A program made the position numbers and the translations under genes. 64,000 nt of DNA from Salmonella enterica subsp. enterica serovar Typhimurium str. LT2 (lineage in GTDB: Bacteria; Pseudomonadota; Gammaproteobacteria; Enterobacterales; Enterobacteriaceae): contig NC_003197.2 of the NCBI RefSeq assembly GCF_000006945.2, positions 2,170,001-2,234,000 on the forward strand, read 5' to 3'. Positions 18,498 through 28,832 of this stretch are shown piece after piece (within the stretch, counting starts at the first letter, position 1; every line of letters begins with the position of its first letter). The notes beneath the pieces are model-generated. The model searched no databases. It worked only from the letters and a program-made list of their open reading frames with translations, and was not told where the DNA came from.

Positions 18498-19934
18498 TCA
18501 GACCCGCCCGTAACGATCCTCGAACCGCACCACGTCGTCCTCTTCGAGATACGAGCCGGAACGCACTTCAATTAAATCGAGCGGTATTTTTCCCGGATTT
18601 TCCAGGCAGTGGGTCGCCCCCAGCGGAATATAGATGGACTCGTTTTCACCGAGCAGCTTAACCTCGCCGTTGATGGTGACTCTGGCGGTCCCCGCCACCA
18701 CCACCCAGTGCTCGGCGCGGTGATGGTGCATCTGCACCGACAGTCCTTCCCCCGGCTTGACGGTAATACGCTTCACCTGATAGCGCTCGCCCGCGTCGAT
18801 GGAGTCGTATTTGCCCCACGGGCGGTAAACCTCGCGGTGCATGTGGTGCTCATGGCGTCCGTCGGCCTTGATCTTCTCCACCACCTTTTTCACGTCCTGC
18901 ACCGCGTGGCGATCGGCAATCAGCACGGCGTCTTTGGTCTGCACCACCACCAGATCCTTCACGCCGACGGTGGTCACCAGGCCGGATTCGGCGTAAACGT
19001 AGCTGTTTTCCGTTTTATGGCTGATGACGTCGCCGTGGTGGACGTTTCCCTCCGGGGTGTGGGCGCTGATTTCCCACAGCGAGGACCACGAGCCGACATC
19101 GCTCCAGCCCGCATCCATCGGCATCACCACCGCGTCCGCCGTTCGCTCCATCACCGCGTAGTCAATGGACTCTTCCGGACAGGCGAGGAAGGCCTCTTCA
19201 TCCACACGAATGAAGTCAAGATCCGGATCGACGCCGCGCATCGCCTGTTCACAGGCGGCCAGAATATCGGGGCGGAACTTTTTCAGCTCTTCCAGATAGC
19301 GTCCGGCGCGGAACAGAAACATGCCGCTGTTCCAGTAGTAATCGCCGCTGGCGACGTAGGCCTGAGCGGTTTCCAGCCCCGGCTTCTCAACGAACTGCGC
19401 CACCTCAAAAGCCACCGCATCCGTCGCGCCCGGCACGACATCACCGCGCCGGATATAGCCATAGCCGGTTTCCGGCAGATCCGGCACGATACCGAAGGTC
19501 ACCAGTTTGCCCGCGTCGGCATAGGGCATGGCGCCGCGCACCGCGTCGCGGAAGGCCTCTTCATTGGCGATTGCATGATCCGCCGCCAGTACCAGCATCA
19601 GCGGATCGCAGTCCGTATGCTGGCGCGTCGCCGCCAGCGCCGCCAGCGCAATCGCCGGCGCGGTATTGCGCCCGGCGGGCTCAAGAATAATGTTCTCCGT
19701 CAGCTTATTGAGCTGGCGGAGCTGTTCGGCAACGATAAAACGGTGCTGTTCGTTACAGATCACCAGCGGGCTTTCGCACTCCACGCCGTTCAGACGGCAA
19801 ATGGTGGTTTGCAGCATGGTGAGATCGCCTTTCAGGCACAGAAACTGTTTTGGATAAAGCACGCGAGAAAGCGGCCACAATCGGCTACCGGAGCCACCGG
19901 CCATCACAACCGGGTAAAGTTTTGTCTGACGCAT
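18498..19934 (-). CDS. cpsB: Mannose-1-phosphate guanylyltransferase CpsB
   Basis: Makes GDP-mannose from GTP and mannose-1-phosphate, precursor of GDP-fucose for colanic acid. The nucleotidyltransferase domain opens with VVMAGGSGSRLWPLSR; the C-terminal cupin (RPWGKYDSIDAG, MHHHRAEHWVVVAGTA) is the type II phosphomannose-isomerase-like domain of bifunctional ManC proteins. I use the ATG at 19934 (478 residues), 6 nt after GGGG; the ATG at 19940 touches that SD and overlaps the wcaI stop. Paralogue of rfbM. Synonym manC. Confidence 0.95.
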   Translation of the reverse strand: MRQTKLYPVVMAGGSGSRLWPLSRVLYPKQFLCLKGDLTMLQTTICRLNGVECESPLVICNEQHRFIVAEQLRQLNKLTENIILEPAGRNTAPAIALAALAATRQHTDCDPLMLVLAADHAIANEEAFRDAVRGAMPYADAGKLVTFGIVPDLPETGYGYIRRGDVVPGATDAVAFEVAQFVEKPGLETAQAYVASGDYYWNSGMFLFRAGRYLEELKKFRPDILAACEQAMRGVDPDLDFIRVDEEAFLACPEESIDYAVMERTADAVVMPMDAGWSDVGSWSSLWEISAHTPEGNVHHGDVISHKTENSYVYAESGLVTTVGVKDLVVVQTKDAVLIADRHAVQDVKKVVEKIKADGRHEHHMHREVYRPWGKYDSIDAGERYQVKRITVKPGEGLSVQMHHHRAEHWVVVAGTARVTINGEVKLLGENESIYIPLGATHCLENPGKIPLDLIEVRSGSYLEEDDVVRFEDRYGRV

Positions 19935-19936
19935 TA

Positions 19937-21160
19937 TCATCCCCGAATATCTGCAATAAATTGGCGTAGCACGTTCTCTTTATTGAGCGTGCGTTCGGCG
20001 TATTCACGTGCCGTCGTGTTGTTTTTCGGCATGGCGAGCGCCTGGCTAATCCCGTTGACCAGCGCGTCGGTCGACTCCGGTTCCACGCAAACGGCGATGC
20101 CCGGATAGCGCGCGCAAAGTTGTCCTAATTCGGTGTGCGGCTCAGCGGTAATCACCGCATTACCGCCGACCGCCAGAATGTTAGTCAGCTTGGAGGGCAG
20201 TACCGCATCCGCCGCGCCGCGCTTTTGCACCACCAGATGGCAGTCGCCCATTTTCAGCAGCGCGGGTAAGGCGTCGTAAGGCTGCAGCGGGAGGAATTTA
20301 ATATTTGCCAGGCCGCGTTCGCGGGCCATGTTCTCCAGCCGCGCCTTGCCGCCCCCCTGGCCGACAATCGCAAAAATCAACGGTCGATCGCGTAATCGTT
20401 CCGCGGCGTCAATTACCTTTTCCAGCCCTTGCTTTTCGCCGATATTGCCGGAATAGAGCACAATTTTTTTGCCCTCTGGCAAGCCAAGCTGCTGACGCAA
20501 AGCCGTCACGTCAGCGTCATTAACGTCCTGAAAGCGCGCCACTTCCGACCAGTTCGGAAAAAAGAGGATTTTTTCCGCCGCGACGCCCTTTTCCCGCGCT
20601 TTATTCATCATGGAGCGAGAGATGGTCGAAACATTATCAACGTTACGCAGCGCGCTGCGTTCAAAGGCCGTCGCTAACCGCGCTACGCTGCCGCGCTTGC
20701 CTTTTCCCGCCATTCCTAAGCCGAGCATGGCGTCCACTTCGTAATCCTGAATATGCAGTACGGTACGCGCGCCGGAGAGTGTCGCCAGCAGACGCATTCC
20801 CGGCGTACAAAAGAGCGTCGGTACAACGCCGATAATCCGATCCGGCTTCCAGCGACGCTGCGCCATCAGTGGGAAAAAACTGCTCAATGCAAAGCTCCCC
20901 AGATGAAGCAGTCGTTTTAAGGTGGAGGGCTGTTTCGGCACATACAGCGGGCAGCGCCAGACGGTAGCCTCGCCCTCTTCCCGGCGATAGCGCCAGGCGG
21001 AATAGCGCTCACCGACCTTCCACTGCGGGTAGTACGGCGGCGCAGTAATGACCCGCACCTCATGGCCTTCCTGCGCCATCCACGCCACCATTTCGCCGGT
21101 ATATTTGCCGATACCGGTCAGTTCCGGCGAATAGTTAATGCCATAGACCAGGATCTTCAT
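19937..21160 (-). CDS. wcaI: Colanic acid glycosyltransferase WcaI
   Basis: GT4-like glycosyltransferase, predicted to add fucose during colanic acid repeat assembly. The N-terminal [19 protein letters not shown] and the C-terminal [20 protein letters not shown] are typical of this fold. 407 residues. It starts in a 4-nt overlap with the end of gmm and is followed directly by cpsB. Confidence 0.93.
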
Positions 21161-21630
21161 AGGCCCACCGCCGGCGCGTCAGGAGAGAAGTAGGCCCGAC
21201 TGTTCTCATGAACATTGTCGCTTGCCAGAAGCTGTTCCGGCGTCAGCCAGCGGTAACTGCCATGCTGGGCATCAGGCAGGCGTAAATCGCTCTCCGCCAC
21301 GCGCAGACGAAAGCCGAGCACGATGTAGTGAGTTGAAAAATCCTCACCGGAAAAGTTGTCGTCATAGAAGTGCTGCCAGACGCCATAAAACGTCCCTGCC
21401 GCCAGCGGCAGACGCACGCCCAGTTCCGCCTGCGTCAGGCGTGCAAAGGCGGCCTCCAGCGTTTCGTCTTTGCACACCCGCCCCCCCGGCACAAACCAGT
21501 AGCCCTGCGCCGGACGGTTGAGACGCTGGCCCAGTAAAATTTCCCCCTGGCCGTTTTCCACGATGAAATCGAGGGAGATGAGGGGCGTGGCCCGCACCAC
21601 GGCGGCGAAATCTTCCTGACGTAAAAACAT
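21157..21630 (-). CDS. gmm: GDP-mannose mannosyl hydrolase (Nudix)
   Basis: Hydrolyses GDP-mannose/GDP-glucose to GDP and sugar, tuning the sugar-nucleotide pool. A variant Nudix box is visible around [20 protein letters not shown]. The short length of 157 residues is normal. Start at 21630 (MFLRQEDF) is preceded by GGGGG at 5 nt; an in-frame GTG two codons upstream lies inside that ribosome-binding site. Also known as wcaH or nudD. Immediately follows fcl. Confidence 0.94.
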
Positions 21631-21632
21631 TG

Positions 21633-22598
21633 TCACCCCCGGAACCGTTGCTGATTCTCAAGGAACCACTGGTAAGTACCGGCAAGCCCTGCCTCCAGTG
21701 AAATTTCGTGATACCAGCCAAGCTGATGCAGGCGCGTGACGTCGAGCAATTTACGCGGCGTGCCGTCCGGCTTCGCGGCATCGAACACCACCCGGCCCTG
21801 GTAACCCACCACCTTTGCGATGGTCTGCGCCAGCTCGCGGATGGTGCAGTCCACGCCAGTGCCGACGTTAATGTGCGACAGCATCGGGGCAGTGTTCTCC
21901 TGCCACACTTCGCGCGCCAGCTCCATCACGTGAATACTGGCCGCCGCCATATCGTCAACGTGCAGAAATTCACGCATCGGCGTGCCGCTGCCCCACACCA
22001 CCACCTCCGGCGCGTGGCTCTGCGCAGCCTCATGAAAGCGACGCAGCAGCGCCGGGATCACATGTGAATTGTCCGGGTGGAAATTATCATGCGGGCCGTA
22101 CAGGTTGGTTGGCATCACCGAACGGTAGTCGCGACCGTACTGCCGGTTGTAGGACTCGCACAGTTTAATCCCGGCGATCTTGGCGATGGCGTACGGCTCG
22201 TTGGTCGGCTCCAGCGTCCCCTGCAGCAGCTCGCTTTCCGCCATCGGCTGCCTTGCCAGTTTCGGATAGATACAGGACGAACCGAGAAACAGCAGTTTGT
22301 TCACGTTGTGCAGGTGCGCGGCGTGAATAATGTTGCTCTCTATCATCATGTTTTCATAAATAAAATCCGCCGGATACGTGTTGTTGGCGACAATGCCGCC
22401 CACTTTCGCCGCCGCCAGATAAACCTGGTCGATACCCGCCCCGGCAAAGAACGCCTGTACCGCGCGCCCGTCGAGCAGATCCAGCTCATCGCGGGTGCGC
22501 AGTACCAGTTCCACGTCGCCGCGCTGCGCAAGCTGCCGTACAATGGCGGAGCCCACCATTCCGCGATGGCCCGCCACAAAAATTCGTTGCTTATTCAT
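21633..22598 (-). CDS. fcl: GDP-L-fucose synthase
   Basis: Bifunctional epimerase/reductase converting GDP-4-keto-6-deoxymannose to GDP-L-fucose with NADPH. The N-terminal Rossmann motif [11 protein letters not shown] and active-site YAIAK (YxxxK) with [10 protein letters not shown] are seen in a 321-residue chain. Located 2 nt after gmd, its substrate-supplying partner. Synonym wcaG. Confidence 0.95.
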
Positions 22599-22600
22599 TC

Positions 22601-23722
22601 TCAGGACTCCAGCGCGATGGCCACCTCATAACCGTGAGATTTCAACAGTGAGTGTTTTTTCGCGGCCTCCAGATCGTTCGCCACCATCTCGGAGACCATC
22701 TCCGACAGGGTGATTTCCGGTTTCCAGCCCAGTTTCTCATGCGCTTTGGACGGGTCGCCCAGCAGGGTTTCCACTTCCGCCGGACGGAAATAACGCGGAT
22801 CAACGGCCACAATCACATCCCCCGGTTTCACGCCCGGCGCATCGTGTCCGGTAACGGATACCACGATCCCTTTCTCATTAATGCCTTCGCCTTCAAAGCG
22901 CAGTTTTATCCCCAGTTGCGCCGCTGCCAGCTCCACAAACTGGCGTACGGAATACTGCACGCCGGTGGCAATCACGAAATCTTCCGGCTGCTCCTGCTGT
23001 AACATCATCCACTGCATCCGCACGTAATCTTTCGCATGACCCCAGTCGCGCAGCGAGTCCATGTTGCCGAGATACAGGCAGGACTCTAGTCCCTGGGCGA
23101 TATTGGCGATGGCGCGGGTGATCTTACGGGTGACGAAGGTTTCGCCGCGACGCGGGGACTCGTGGTTAAACAGAATGCCGTTACAGGCGTAAATACCGTA
23201 GGATTCACGGTAGTTAACGGTGATCCAGTAGGCGTACAGTTTCGCCACCGCATAGGGGGAACGCGGGTAGAACGGCGTGGTCTCTTTCTGCGGGATCTCC
23301 TGCACCAGCCCGTACAGTTCAGAGGTGGAGGCCTGGTAGAACCGCGTTTTCTTTTCAAGACCGAGGAAGCGGATCGCCTCCAGCAGGCGCAGCGTGCCCA
23401 TCGCATCCACATCGGCGGTATATTCCGGCGACTCAAACGACACCGCCACATGGCTCATCGCGCCCAGGTTGTAGACCTCATCCGGCTGCACTTCCTGTAA
23501 AATGCGGGTCAGGTTGGAGGCGTCGGTCAGGTCGCCATAATGCAGATGAAATTTCGGGTTGCAGCTGTGCGGGTCCTGATAAATATGGTCCACGCGCTCG
23601 GTATTAAACGATGACGCGCGGCGCTTGATACCATGCACCTCATACCCTTTTTCCAGCAGAAATTCTGCCAGGTAAGACCCATCCTGTCCGGTTACGCCAG
23701 TAATGAGAGCGACTTTTGACAT
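22601..23722 (-). CDS. gmd: GDP-mannose 4,6-dehydratase
   Basis: First committed step to GDP-fucose: GDP-mannose to GDP-4-keto-6-deoxymannose. Short-chain dehydrogenase with ALITGVTGQDGSYLAEFL at the N-terminus and YAVAK as the YxxxK motif. The ATG at 23722 (MSKVALITG, 373 residues) has GAGG at 8 nt spacing and matches family length; the longer frame upstream would overlap wcaF and lacks homology. Confidence 0.96.
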   Translation of the reverse strand: MSKVALITGVTGQDGSYLAEFLLEKGYEVHGIKRRASSFNTERVDHIYQDPHSCNPKFHLHYGDLTDASNLTRILQEVQPDEVYNLGAMSHVAVSFESPEYTADVDAMGTLRLLEAIRFLGLEKKTRFYQASTSELYGLVQEIPQKETTPFYPRSPYAVAKLYAYWITVNYRESYGIYACNGILFNHESPRRGETFVTRKITRAIANIAQGLESCLYLGNMDSLRDWGHAKDYVRMQWMMLQQEQPEDFVIATGVQYSVRQFVELAAAQLGIKLRFEGEGINEKGIVVSVTGHDAPGVKPGDVIVAVDPRYFRPAEVETLLGDPSKAHEKLGWKPEITLSEMVSEMVANDLEAAKKHSLLKSHGYEVAIALES

Positions 23723-23745
23723 TTTCATTTCCTCAAATAGTCCCG

Positions 23746-24300
23746 TTAGGGAGTAACTTTCTGAACGCGCTGGCGCGTTACCACTGCGGGATTGCCCCGA
23801 CAAATCGCATTTGCCGGTAATGATTTAAATACGCTGCTGCGCGCGCCGACGACGGTGCCATGACCTATCGTCACGCCGGGCGCGACAAAAACATCGGTCG
23901 CCAGCCAACATTTTTCGCCAATAACAATCGGCGCGGCATTAATATCGAAATGGGCGCTGGTATAATCATGGCTACCGGTACACAAATACCCTTTTTGTGA
24001 AATAACCGCATGTGCGCCAATATTAATTTCACCCAACGTATATAACACAGCGTCGTCGCCTACCCAGGCATAATCGCCGACGGTTAATTTCCACGGATAG
24101 GTAATTTTTACTGACGGTCGAATAACCACATTCTTTCCAATTTTGGCGCCAAACAGACGCAGCAAAAAGGCTCGCCAGCGATACAATATTTGCGGCGACC
24201 CGGCGAATAATGTCGCCTGTACCGCCCACCATAATTGTACTTTTAGCGCATTAGCGCCGCGGAACCCCTTCGGCACCGTAAAGCCGCTAAGATCCTGCAT
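23746..24300 (-). CDS. wcaF: Colanic acid acetyltransferase WcaF
   Basis: Left-handed beta-helix (hexapeptide repeat) O-acetyltransferase, NodL/LacA-like, acetylating a sugar of the colanic acid repeat. Hexapeptide-type turns run through the C-terminal half (INIGAHAVISQ, WLATDVFVAPGVTIGHGTVVGARS). 184 residues. Lies between wcaE and gmd on the same strand. Confidence 0.93.
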   Translation of the reverse strand: MQDLSGFTVPKGFRGANALKVQLWWAVQATLFAGSPQILYRWRAFLLRLFGAKIGKNVVIRPSVKITYPWKLTVGDYAWVGDDAVLYTLGEINIGAHAVISQKGYLCTGSHDYTSAHFDINAAPIVIGEKCWLATDVFVAPGVTIGHGTVVGARSSVFKSLPANAICRGNPAVVTRQRVQKVTP

Positions 24301-24315
24301 AATAACTCCCGGTGA

Positions 24316-25062
24316 TTAGACTTTGTTATACCGCGCTTTTGTTTTACCCGTCGTTTTCAGACGTAATAAATAGGATAATTGCGCCCAAAATCCTGGCACA
24401 CGTAATATTTTTCGCTGTACGTTTTTTGCATCCTGACATAATTCCAGATTATTCGAGGTTGACACGCCGCCCATTGAAAATTCAGATACCAGTCCGTTAA
24501 TTCGCCGAAAAGGATAGCCTGCTTTATAGAGACGGGCCGCCAGCGCATAATCTGAAGAGACATGATATTGCAGATCATAAGGATACTTTTTTAACGCTGC
24601 CGTCGGGAAAAATATCGCCTGATGGCTGGCTGGCAAACTATGGTAGATATAATACCCGGGTTTAGCCTTCCGGCGTATTTTATGCCCGCCGCCAAAATCC
24701 AGCAGCGCGTCGCCAATATACATCGCCTCGCCCTTTTGTCGCGCCAGTTGGCGGACAAACAGCGCGGCATCATCATGGAACGCATCACCGGAATTAAGAA
24801 ACAGGGTATAGCGCCCCTGCGCCAAGGCAATGCCTTTGTTCATGGCATCATAAATACCGCGATCCTTTTCACTGATAAAACGCAGGTTAAACTCACCGTG
24901 ACGTTTTCGCAGAAATTCGCGCGTGCCGTCCTCCGAACCGCCATCCACTACGATCCATTCAAATGACAGACCCGGATCGCGCGCCAGATTGCGCAGCGAG
25001 CGCCAGGTTTTTACCACCCCTTCGTAATTGCGAAAGGCGACGGTAACGACGCTTAAAAACAT
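24316..25062 (-). CDS. wcaE: Colanic acid glycosyltransferase WcaE
   Basis: GT2-family glycosyltransferase: an N-terminal LSVVTVAFRNYEGVVKTWRSL strand-helix, WIVVDGGSEDGT as the nucleotide-binding motif, and LFLNSGDAFHDDAAL as the DxD-like region. 248 residues. Acts on the lipid-linked colanic acid repeat at the cytoplasmic face. 13 nt after wcaD. Confidence 0.92.
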   Translation of the reverse strand: MFLSVVTVAFRNYEGVVKTWRSLRNLARDPGLSFEWIVVDGGSEDGTREFLRKRHGEFNLRFISEKDRGIYDAMNKGIALAQGRYTLFLNSGDAFHDDAALFVRQLARQKGEAMYIGDALLDFGGGHKIRRKAKPGYYIYHSLPASHQAIFFPTAALKKYPYDLQYHVSSDYALAARLYKAGYPFRRINGLVSEFSMGGVSTSNNLELCQDAKNVQRKILRVPGFWAQLSYLLRLKTTGKTKARYNKV

Positions 25063-25074
25063 GCAACCACCCCG

Positions 25075-26289
25075 TTATGAAATTTTTAACGCCTTGCGCA
25101 AAATGAACGGACAGACGATTAAAAAAGCATATTCCGGGCTAAATATTGAACCGGTAAAAAACAGCGACACCGGCGTAAAAAGATAGAGCTGCACCCGAAA
25201 ATTGCGATTATCGCCAAACGCATTTAGCGCCATTTTTAAAACTTTCCCCATATACCACAGCGTCATTAGCACTGCGAACCAGGAAAAATAAATAATCAGT
25301 AGATACAATCCATTGTCTATGGTTTTCCCGACATCCGCACCGTTAAAGATTCCGAATGATGCAACATATTCATAAAGTGAGCCAAATCTGACTACACCAT
25401 CAATATGGGTCAAGGAATATCCGACCATGACTAAGGGGCCCACAATACGATAATAAGAAGATGAGCCTTCCGTCCCTAAATCGCCAAGTCGTGTCGCGAT
25501 ATAAGGAAATGCAATAATTACCCCAACCAAAAACAGGGTTAATGAGACCAGCGCCAGTGGAAGTTTTTTCTTTATCGCATCCTTATTCAAATATTGGAAC
25601 GCCCACTCCAGAAGGTAAAACAGGATAAAGGTCATTACCCCTGAAAATGATCCTGATAATATTATCCCTGCCAGAATCATAGCATCGCTTTTCGGTGTTT
25701 TGATACCAAACTGTTTGATGCTCAGCCAAATTGAGATTAGTGCCAAAGCGAAAAATGCCGGTTCAAAATAAAGCGCAGTGGTACGCTTACCGCCAAATTT
25801 TATGAAGTTCAGTACGTAGCTATTACTGTAAATGAGATATTTCGAAATTCCTTCCATAATACTGCTGCCGCCGGTAAGGATAATTTGCGCCATCTCCACC
25901 GCGGCGAGCGCGACCACCATACCCACCACCAGATAAAAAAAACGCAAAATCTTTCGGTGGTTATGCGCGGAAATGGTTTTGAATCGGATACTCCAGACCA
26001 TCCCGATAATGACCACAATATAGACAAACAGCATCGTGGACGTGACATATTTACCGGCATTCAGCGACTGGCCGAACAGGAAGTTAAATGCCGTAAGCCC
26101 CGCGCCGATGCCTAAGGCGATCATCAATTTTTTTACGCTAATGCGTTCCACAAATAACAGCAGCAACAGCGGTAAAAAAGTGACGATGGTAATGGGAAAG
26201 CTTTCCCCCAGTTGGGCAATCTTGACATTGACCAGTAGGTAGATCAGCGGCAGCAGCAGATAGCTACAGATTCTGATAGAACGAGACAT
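25075..26289 (-). CDS. wcaD: Colanic acid polymerase WcaD
   Basis: Wzy-type polymerase joining colanic acid repeats in the periplasm. Strongly hydrophobic with around ten membrane segments along 404 residues, the usual picture for Wzy proteins, whose sequences otherwise vary. Start at 26289 (MSRSIRIC) has GGAGGAG three to five bases upstream and overlaps the 3' end of wcaC by 26 nt; the longer frame reads through wcaC antigenically unlike sequence with no hydrophobic character. Confidence 0.92.
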   Translation of the reverse strand: MSRSIRICSYLLLPLIYLLVNVKIAQLGESFPITIVTFLPLLLLLFVERISVKKLMIALGIGAGLTAFNFLFGQSLNAGKYVTSTMLFVYIVVIIGMVWSIRFKTISAHNHRKILRFFYLVVGMVVALAAVEMAQIILTGGSSIMEGISKYLIYSNSYVLNFIKFGGKRTTALYFEPAFFALALISIWLSIKQFGIKTPKSDAMILAGIILSGSFSGVMTFILFYLLEWAFQYLNKDAIKKKLPLALVSLTLFLVGVIIAFPYIATRLGDLGTEGSSSYYRIVGPLVMVGYSLTHIDGVVRFGSLYEYVASFGIFNGADVGKTIDNGLYLLIIYFSWFAVLMTLWYMGKVLKMALNAFGDNRNFRVQLYLFTPVSLFFTGSIFSPEYAFLIVCPFILRKALKIS

Positions 26290-27481
26290 ACTCCTCCAGC
26301 ATCTGTTGACCGCTGTACGCGACGCGGCTACGCATACGAAAGGCGTCCAGCGTGGCGCCAAATACCGCCTGAGCAATCTCTGGCTTACGCCGCTGCGCCA
26401 GGCGCAGTACATCTGTAGCGGCAAAAGTCTGGCCGCCGGATTTCGCCAGCACCTCCTGCGCCGCCTCGCTGTGGGTGGCGATTACCGGTACGCCGATCGA
26501 GAGCGCTTCACACAAGATCAGCGGATAGTTATCGACCCGCGAGCTAAAGACCAGCGCATCCATCTCATTGAGCGCGCTCATTAATTTGCGCTTATCGGTT
26601 TCAAAACCGTGATTAACAACGTTTTGGCCGGTAAAAGGCGAAAATTTACCGAAGGTATGCAGTTCAATTTTTTCGCCCAGCGCCATCATGTCGTGTACCA
26701 GACGCTGGTCAGTTTTGCCGTCATAACGCAAGTCATGCGCCACAATGGCAATTCGCGGTTTTCCCGGATTCAGCGGCACAGGTGATAGCTGCGCGAGAAT
26801 CGCCTCGGTCGCCAGATCGATACCGTTGTTAATAATCTGGCAGCGCCCCGCGCCATAAACGCTGTTAAAGGCCTCGGCCACGTGCTGGCTCGGCGAAATA
26901 AACCGGCAGCCCAGCCGCAGCATGTCCCGAAAGCGCTGACGTTTGCCGTCAATAAGCTGGTGCGCCCGATCCACCCTAACCGGCGGATAATTGCTTAGGG
27001 TCGGGCATTTTTGGCAGCCGCTTTTCCAGCCCTCGCAACCGTCGGTGAAGGCGCAACGCCCGGTGACGCTCCAGTGATCGTGCAACGTCCAGACCAGCGT
27101 GACGTCTGGTTTTTGCGCTTTGACTTTTTCGCAAAACGTCACGATGTCCGCCAGGTTTAGCCAGTAACTGTGGAGAACATGAAAATGCAGCACCAGCGGG
27201 CCGGATGTCTGGATAACCGTGCGGTAAAGATTGTCGAGATTGCCAAACAGATCGCGATTCAGGAAACGAAACAGCGCGATATTAGCGATTGCCGTGCCGC
27301 GCGGCGTCTGTTTTATCACCTGCGGATAACGGTGGTGGCTGACGCTTTTTTTTCCGCCTTTGCCATAACCATAAACAAAATGCGACGTCAGCCCTTTTTG
27401 CAGCGCCCGCAGATGGAGATCCAACGCCACTCCCGCCGCGCCGCCTTCCGCCAGCCGTACATTAAATTGCAGAATATTCAT
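26264..27481 (-). CDS. wcaC: Colanic acid glycosyltransferase WcaC
   Basis: GT4-type glycosyltransferase of the colanic acid repeat. The N-terminal NVRLAEGGAAGVALDLH is the acceptor-side glycine loop, and NYPLILCEALSIGVPVIAT carries the donor-site E-x7-E-like signature. 405 residues. The start overlaps the wcaB stop by 4 nt; the end overlaps wcaD. Confidence 0.93.
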   Translation of the reverse strand: MNILQFNVRLAEGGAAGVALDLHLRALQKGLTSHFVYGYGKGGKKSVSHHRYPQVIKQTPRGTAIANIALFRFLNRDLFGNLDNLYRTVIQTSGPLVLHFHVLHSYWLNLADIVTFCEKVKAQKPDVTLVWTLHDHWSVTGRCAFTDGCEGWKSGCQKCPTLSNYPPVRVDRAHQLIDGKRQRFRDMLRLGCRFISPSQHVAEAFNSVYGAGRCQIINNGIDLATEAILAQLSPVPLNPGKPRIAIVAHDLRYDGKTDQRLVHDMMALGEKIELHTFGKFSPFTGQNVVNHGFETDKRKLMSALNEMDALVFSSRVDNYPLILCEALSIGVPVIATHSEAAQEVLAKSGGQTFAATDVLRLAQRRKPEIAQAVFGATLDAFRMRSRVAYSGQQMLEEYVSFYQNL

Positions 27482-27966
27482 GTGCTGACCTTCACCCGTG
27501 CTTTTTCTCCCACCACCAGCGCATGATCCGGAATACTGTCAAGCACCACGCTACCCGCGCCAATCGTGACGTGATTACCGATAGTAATATCGCCAAGCAG
27601 GATGACATTCGCCCCCAGCTCAACGCCGTTACCAATCACCGGACAAGCCAGGCTGTCCGCGCCGCGATTGCCAATGGTGACGCCGTGGCGAATGGTAAAA
27701 TCGTCGCCGGCGACGACATGTTTGTTGATCACTACCGCGTAACCATGATGGATAGTGAACCGCCGACCAATGGTCGCGGCGGCCTGGATTTCATACCCGA
27801 ACAGGCATTCCGTGATCACGCGATACAGCACCAGCACCGGCGCGGCCCACAGATTATTCAGCACATTCTTTTTGCGCCAGACGGAACAAAAATGAGCGAT
27901 ACGGTAGGCCAGCACCATGCAACAGGGGCGTAAGCTCCAGCTATTCGCGCGTAAGTCTTCCAGCAT
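27478..27966 (-). CDS. wcaB: Colanic acid acetyltransferase WcaB
   Basis: Serine acetyltransferase-like hexapeptide-repeat protein of 162 residues; the second O-acetyltransferase of the operon. The helical N-terminus is followed by FTIHHGYAVVINKHVVAGDD and repeats such as VELGANVILLGDITIGNHVT. Sits 2 nt after wcaA and overlaps wcaC by 4 nt. Confidence 0.93.
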   Translation of the reverse strand: MLEDLRANSWSLRPCCMVLAYRIAHFCSVWRKKNVLNNLWAAPVLVLYRVITECLFGYEIQAAATIGRRFTIHHGYAVVINKHVVAGDDFTIRHGVTIGNRGADSLACPVIGNGVELGANVILLGDITIGNHVTIGAGSVVLDSIPDHALVVGEKARVKVST

Positions 27967-27968
27967 CG

Positions 27969-28811
27969 TTATCGCCCCCGCAGCCCGGCCGCCAGACGTT
28001 TGCTATTACGCACGGAGAGCAACGTCAGCAACGTGCGCCAGGTCATTCGCTTATTGCGAATTTGGTACAGGGTAAAAAGCTGGTATTTTTTACTGGCGCG
28101 ATCGAATTTATCTTTGTGCTTACGATAAAAATGGAAATAGCCGGAGAACTTTTTCGGCGAAGAGGTAATCTGCATCTCGCCGTGGTTGATATGTAAAATT
28201 TGCGTCGCCTCTTCGACTTTCCACGGTTCGCCATACTCCACCACCATGCGCAGAAAAATGTCGTAGTCCTGCGCCGCCTTGAGTTCGGTATCGAACAAAC
28301 ACGCTTTAAAACGCCAGGCCCAGGTAAAAACCTGATTGCCAATAATATTGCGCTTGTAGAATAAGCGGCGCGAATAAGGGGATTTCGGATACAGCGGCAG
28401 GCTGGCAGGCTGAGAGTAGACCTCGCCCTCGCACACATAGTCGTTGGCATACAAAAAGGCGTGCGTAGTCAACTGGTGTTTATGGGCCAGAAACACGCTC
28501 AGACGGTTTGGCGTCCATTCATCGTCATCATCAATACCGGTAATGTAGTGCCCTTGCGCCTGCATAATGGCCTGGTTGCGAACCGCGCAGGCGCCGGTAT
28601 TCCTGGCGTTATGGGTATAACGGACGCGCGGGTCGTTCAGCTCCTCAACAAATTGTTGTAGCTGCTGATAAGATGAAGAGCAATCATCCACGATGATCAT
28701 CTCCCAGTGACGGTAGTCCTGACGTAGTACTGATTTAATCGCCCGGATAGCCAACTGCTGCCTGTTCCAGGTTGGCATATAAATTGAGATCAGCGGATTG
28801 TCTGTTGTCAT
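27969..28811 (-). CDS. wcaA: Colanic acid glycosyltransferase WcaA
   Basis: GT2-family glycosyltransferase with LISIYMPTWNRQQLAIRAI, MIIVDDCSSS and the metal-binding GIDDDDEWT. 280 residues from the ATG at 28811 (MTTDNPL), which has GGGGA upstream; an in-frame extension of 23 codons would run into the REP sequence and is unlikely. It is separated from wzc by 86 nt that hold a paired REP element, splitting the export genes from the biosynthesis genes. Confidence 0.93.
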   Translation of the reverse strand: MTTDNPLISIYMPTWNRQQLAIRAIKSVLRQDYRHWEMIIVDDCSSSYQQLQQFVEELNDPRVRYTHNARNTGACAVRNQAIMQAQGHYITGIDDDDEWTPNRLSVFLAHKHQLTTHAFLYANDYVCEGEVYSQPASLPLYPKSPYSRRLFYKRNIIGNQVFTWAWRFKACLFDTELKAAQDYDIFLRMVVEYGEPWKVEEATQILHINHGEMQITSSPKKFSGYFHFYRKHKDKFDRASKKYQLFTLYQIRNKRMTWRTLLTLLSVRNSKRLAAGLRGR

Positions 28812-28832
28812 GCTTATTCCCCAGATAGTTTT

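Noticed and set aside
18609..20108. 499-codon open frame antisense to cpsB and wcaI
   Set aside because: His/Arg/Gln-rich composition with no domain pattern; it mirrors the GC-rich third positions of cpsB, a common shadow effect.
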